NCBI GenBank assembly: GCA_950295325.1
Contig: OX485804.1
Location: 37,014,001-37,078,000, forward strand
Source of the DNA: Polytrichum commune
Lineage: Eukaryota; Streptophyta; Polytrichopsida; Polytrichales; Polytrichaceae
Reading direction: 5' to 3'
DNA length: 64,000 bases
Part shown: piece by piece, positions 59,748 through 64,000 of the stretch
Layout: each line of letters starts with the position of its first letter
Numbering within the stretch: the stretch's first letter is position 1
Notes under the pieces: model-generated
What the model was told of the DNA's origin: nothing
Databases searched by the model: none
The model's input: the letters and a program-made list of their open reading frames with translations, nothing else
Program-made: the position numbers and the translations under genes

Positions 59748-62700
59748 ATGGGTTCGGGGTTGAAGTCTCGGAACCCTGTGCAAGCGGCAGTGGTGTGGGT
59801 GAAGAAGCAGCCTCCAAAAGTGAAGGCATTTCTCGGAGTGCTGGTAGGCATCCTCTGTCTGGCGGTAATAAGATTGGTGGTGCGGGACCATGACAACCTT
59901 TTTGTGGTTGCGGAAATCAGTCATGCGGTTGGCATTGGGTTTCTCATCTACAAGCTAATGAAAGTGAAGACATGTGCTGGTGAGCAGGCTCACTTTATTT
60001 TCTATTTTTTTACATATTATCTCCCTTTTTCCGTTCTGTAGCAGCTCTGTGTGTCACTTAAATCGCATTTGAATTTGCACCCCTGGTTAACTGGAAAACT
60101 CACTTTGATTCACATCCATAATGTGGCAAGTGGAACAAAGAATGAAATCATCATGTTAGATATGTAGGTATTACTTGTAGAGAGTAGTTACTTAAAAGTT
60201 TTGGGTGGTGAAGTTAATCAGCAGCCGACGCATACAATGTGATTGCATTGTCACATTATTGCATAGAGTTGTTGCAAATTTGTCATTGCATCAATGTTAT
60301 TGGATAGGATTGAAATTGTCCCTTTAGGCAGAACACTCGCACATTTCTCCGTTTCTTCTGAGGAAACAAAGGGAGTTTCTATATCAGATGCAGATTTGAA
60401 ATGAATTCAAAGAACTGATTAGGACTTAGCTCCTTTTCTGGAGAAATGTATTTTGTTCAATTATGAGCTAAGAGGTATGGTAGTTGATCAATATTGTTTT
60501 TTGGCAAAATGTGGGGCGAATGCAGGCTTGTCACTCAAGTCACAGGAACTCACAGCTATCTTTCTGATGGCGCGCCTTTACTGTAGTCTAGTTATGGAGT
60601 ATGACATTCATACACTTTTGGACTTCGCAACTCTCATCACAACTGTGTGGGTGGTCTTCATGATGAGGTTCAAGCTTAAGTCCACATACATGGAAGATCT
60701 CGACAATCTTCCTATTTACTATGTGGTAAGTTCACACAAAATTTTATGCGGACAATTTGGACACTTTTTTGTTCTGTATTGAACGAGAACGTGCAACTAG
60801 AAGTTCATAATGTGTGGCAACCATTCTTGGTTATCACTAGTGTGGGTTTTGATGTGACAATAGGTATTAGATCCTTGCTGAATTCTGCTCTGAAATGGAA
60901 GTATATATGTGCCATAGTGATTGTAATGAGAGACCTTCCTCTTTCTTTAGTTAGAGTTACTTAATGTGTATGCAGTTACTTATTTTAGTGAGCTTTGTTA
61001 TGAAGTTACATTAATCCTAGAAACCATCCGGGACCATTATAAAATTGGAGGATACAAAGTATATGAATGAGGACATCAAGATTGGTACTTTGGTGAAAGC
61101 AATATTTCAGACAACGTGGCAAGATCTTGCTTTTGCGACTAAATGATCTTTGATTATGAGTTTGAGTCTTTTCTGGTTCCTCGCTGAGTTTCTGTGACGT
61201 TGAATGTGCTTGCAGCTAGTTCCGTGTGCGGTATTAGCATTTTTTATCCATCCCAAGACAACACATCTTTGGGTGAACCGTGCCTTATGGGCCTTCTGTG
61301 TATACTTGGAGGCGGTATCTGTCCTGCCTCAGCTTCGTTTGATGCAAAACACCAGGGTAACTTTGCAATCTCCACCAGTATCATTACTTGGTGCAATATT
61401 GTTATACCATCCTTTGTCTTTTAGTCTACTCTTAGGGGCAAATTACACCACGACTGAGGGCCATGACCATGAAATTGTGAGGGATTTTGAAACTCATCTG
61501 AACGCCCTACCATGGAAATTTGAAATTGAATTTTTGTGTGGCCACGGGCCTTCAAATTGTAGTGTTAAGACATCCTCAACTGGGCTTTCAACCAAATGCC
61601 ATTTCCTTACCATCCTATTAATGTGGGGCCCATCCACACAATAAGTTAATAATAAATAAACGGTTGTAAGATTTTGAAGTGTCTTGGTCTCCCGATTTTG
61701 TGTTAGACCCACCTCTTTGAGGTGGGCTTGATGCAAAATCTGGTAGACCATGAAACATCATCCATTGCATGCCATGTAGGACTCCATGTAGGCATTTAAT
61801 CTATTGAAACTCCCTTGATCCCTTAGGCCCTCACTAGGCTCTAGTGTGAGGCGGTGTGAGATGGTCTTGGCCTTGTCCACCAATGAGAGGTTTCAGATTT
61901 CAATGATCACAGGCCCCCAAGTCTAGTCTGAAGTGCCTCTTAATCCAGTTCCTTGCTCACGAGAGGTGGAGATTGTCTTAATGATCACATGTAGTGGTGC
62001 TGGAGTCCTTCAAATAAGCTTGGTAATTCCTTTGTAGTCACTTGGCATACAACTTGACTAATGCTTGTTTATTACAGGATGTTGAACCATTCACAGCTCA
62101 CTATGTTTTTGCACTTGGGATCGCTCGGTTTTTGAGCTGTGCTCATTGGGTTCTCCAGGTATTCACCAAATTTTCATTCTCCTTGAGTTTCTCTGTTTTG
62201 TACTTCAAAATTGCTCCTTTTTACCTTCATTGTTTTTGCAGTCTTGCTGGACTTAAGTTACGTCCACTATTTAGTTCTAGTTGTCAGCTGTAGGAGGAAT
62301 TTGAAGAGAATATTCACAGCTTGATTTAATGTGGAGGAACTTGGAAATAAAATAGATATTTTCTTGTTGGATTATCAACAAGAAAGATAACTCGTGGTCT
62401 AACAGATCATTTTTGTTTACAGATGGTAGATGGCAACAGCTATTTGCTAAATGCACTTGGCTATGGGCTATGGCCTGGGATGGTGCTTCTCTCTGAGCTT
62501 GTTCAGACATTTATCTTGGCTGATTTCTGCTACTACTATGTCAAAAGGTGCGTTTTACTTGCCAAAGAGGTGATGATGTGTCATGTGATTCTTGCATAAG
62601 AGCAACTCGTATGGTCACTGTAAAATGATTCTCTCAATAATTGCCTTCCAAAGCATTTTGGGGCAACATAAAGTCCATGCATGTTATAAATCTTCATTGT

Positions 62701-63073
62701 TCACCAATTTTTTGGGAGAGACAACCCTCTAAATGTCCATTGACCCTCAATTCTTGAGATTGGGAAGGGGTTAAGATTGTTGTCTCTTCCTCAATAAATT
62801 GGTGGTAATAAGGATGTGGAAAACATATAGGCTTTGTGGGTGGAATGAGAATGAGGTCTTGCACCCCAAAAACCTAACAAGCCGATTATTGAGATAATCA
62901 TTTTCCAGTGACCATAGGAGTTGCCTACAAATGCTTTCTTGACGGTATTGAAGTACCTTGAACTCAGTGAAATATCATACACATGTAGGAGTCTCTAAGT
63001 GGAATGTTTATGTTTGTTGTGCAGTGTTATGGATGGTCAGCTGATGGTGCGGCTTCCATCAGGAGTAGTGTAA
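59748..63073 (+). CDS. ERD2-like / ER lumen protein-retaining receptor family protein
   Basis: Six exons join in frame: 59748-59979, 60526-60725, 61216-61356, 62078-62158, 62423-62547 and 63025-63073, giving 275 residues. The protein belongs to the KDEL/HDEL-receptor superfamily, seven-helix membrane proteins of the ER-Golgi system. The length and the N-terminal extra helix (VKAFLGVLVGILCLAVI, about 24-40) place it in the plant ERD2-like branch rather than the ~215-residue ERD2 receptors. Further signatures are HAVGIGFLIYKL, GLSLKSQELTAIFL, DIHTLLDFATLITTVWVV, FCVYLEAVSVLPQLRLMQ, VEPFTAHYVFALGIARF and ILADFCYYYVKSVMDGQL. The start is the only in-frame ATG before the conserved part. Whether this branch binds retention signals is unclear. 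Intron 3 contains a 505-bp MITE, and a tandem array fills the 5' flank. Confidence 0.97.
61435..61939. mobile_element. MITE family A, copy 2 (505 bp), in intron 3 of the ERD2-like gene
   Basis: TTA flanks both ends (61432-61434 and 61940-61942). The ends GGGGCAAATTACACC and GACTTGGGGG/AAGTGCCTC (right, inverted) are diverged versions of family A. The interior aligns with 42970-43455, for example 'ccatgaccatgaaattgtgag', 'cacctctttgaggtgg' and 'catgccatgtaggactccatgt'. No coding sequence. Confidence 0.85.
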
Positions 63074-64000
63074 AGATTTGCAATGGGTATTACATCAAAT
63101 TAATGGGAAGTTGAGATAGGTGATCACTTCCTTCCCACTACACCATCCCTGAACCCACTTCCTTCCAGATTGGGATCCACAAAGTTTTTTGCCGTGCGAA
63201 GTGCTTGGCGGCAACATGAGTTGTCAAACTCATATAAAGTTTTAACTCTGTTTTTCCAAAGAACCAAGTGCTGGTGATATGGTCATGGTTACGTAGGTGA
63301 AGCTGATAGTGGTTTCAACAAACAACCTGTTCACTTCTATATGTCACTCAAATTTGACATGTTCAAAGAGAGTTATTTTTACTGAGGTTGTTGTGCAATG
63401 GTTAAAGCAATTGGCCTTTTCACTTGTGATGTATTCAAAGTCATTATCATTTAGGTGCACCCCTATGCTGACACAGAAATGGTAATGATGTTTTTAGTAT
63501 TGGTTGTTGTTAGTGCATCTGTGAGGTAAGTTATTGCTATGTAGATGGTATGCAGTGCTCTTAGCGAATCACTGCGTGTGTTGTGCTCTTCACCTTTGCA
63601 AATGGACAGCTTTTTGATTCAAAAGGTAAACAGCTAATAATTTGGAAATACTTTGGTGAAAAATTTGTACATTTTAAAGTTCATACCAGATGTGTTTTGC
63701 AGGTGGTGCATGTGTTGGAATTCTTCCTTCCATGAGACTAATGCGTCTTGCACAGAAAGCACAATTTGATTTATTACAAACTTAGGATGTAGACAACAGC
63801 CCTACAATCAATCATAACTTAATGTAGCTCTACTCAGTTACAACATGTACATGCCATAGTTTGAGCATTTTGTACACTTGCTTATGTTTCAGAAATATCT
63901 GTATAGAATTATGTTGTGGGCCTTGCCATCTTACATAATTTTATACAACATCCGCACTACCTCACAAAATTTACAGAATGAGGGCACTGACAACAATGAA
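63074..64000. other. 3' flank of the ERD2-like gene
   Basis: No further gene was recognised. The segment just after the stop is presumably the 3' UTR. A short plus-strand frame (63297-63485) has no recognisable content. Confidence 0.4.

Overview
This is nuclear DNA from a land plant. The evidence is multi-exon genes with GT..AG introns, Ty3/gypsy and Ty1/copia remnants, many short terminal-inverted-repeat elements, tRNA-derived SINE candidates, and plant versions of conserved eukaryotic genes. Gene density is low, at five genes in 64 kb. One gene belongs to UPF0193 (C22orf23/EVG1), which I associate with ciliated organisms. I therefore infer a plant with swimming sperm (bryophyte, lycophyte, fern or similar) rather than a flowering plant. 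The species cannot be fixed from the sequence alone.

Layout. 1-9.8 kb is a repeat zone: an LTR-like AT-rich stretch, a decayed Ty3/gypsy chromovirus 3' end with LTR, minisatellites, a SINE candidate, and a decayed Ty1/copia gag-protease. 10.3-13.1 kb (-) is a four-exon TRM10 tRNA methyltransferase gene, followed upstream by a tandem duplication, a GC-rich island and a ~0.7 kb long inverted repeat. 16-23 kb is repeat-rich and includes a 1.5 kb element with perfect 24-bp terminal inverted repeats. 25.3-27.8 kb (+) is a six-exon, probably plastid-targeted conserved protein. 28.3-42.4 kb (-) is a tubulin-folding cofactor D gene, read here through about 18 exons and some 1,280 residues. 43-50 kb is a cluster of MITEs and low-complexity DNA. 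53.1-54.5 kb (+) is an intronless UPF0193 gene. 59.7-63.1 kb (+) is a six-exon ERD2-like (KDEL-receptor family) gene.

The genes are ordinary housekeeping functions and do not form an operon-like or pathway cluster. The plastid-protein gene and the cofactor D gene converge tail to tail, 0.5 kb apart.

The most unusual feature is structural. Four of the five genes carry tandem duplications at or near their 5' ends. Two ERD2-like-sized blocks lie upstream of TRM10. Three copies of the end of exon 1, each keeping a GT donor, lie in intron 1 of cofactor D. Three copies of the first ~55 codons lie in series at the UPF0193 gene, the two upstream ones broken. About four and a half ~240-bp copies lie directly before the ERD2-like start codon. 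I did not find one at the plastid-protein gene.

All boundaries come from reading splice signals, reading-frame continuity and remembered family sequences. No alignment or transcript data were available.
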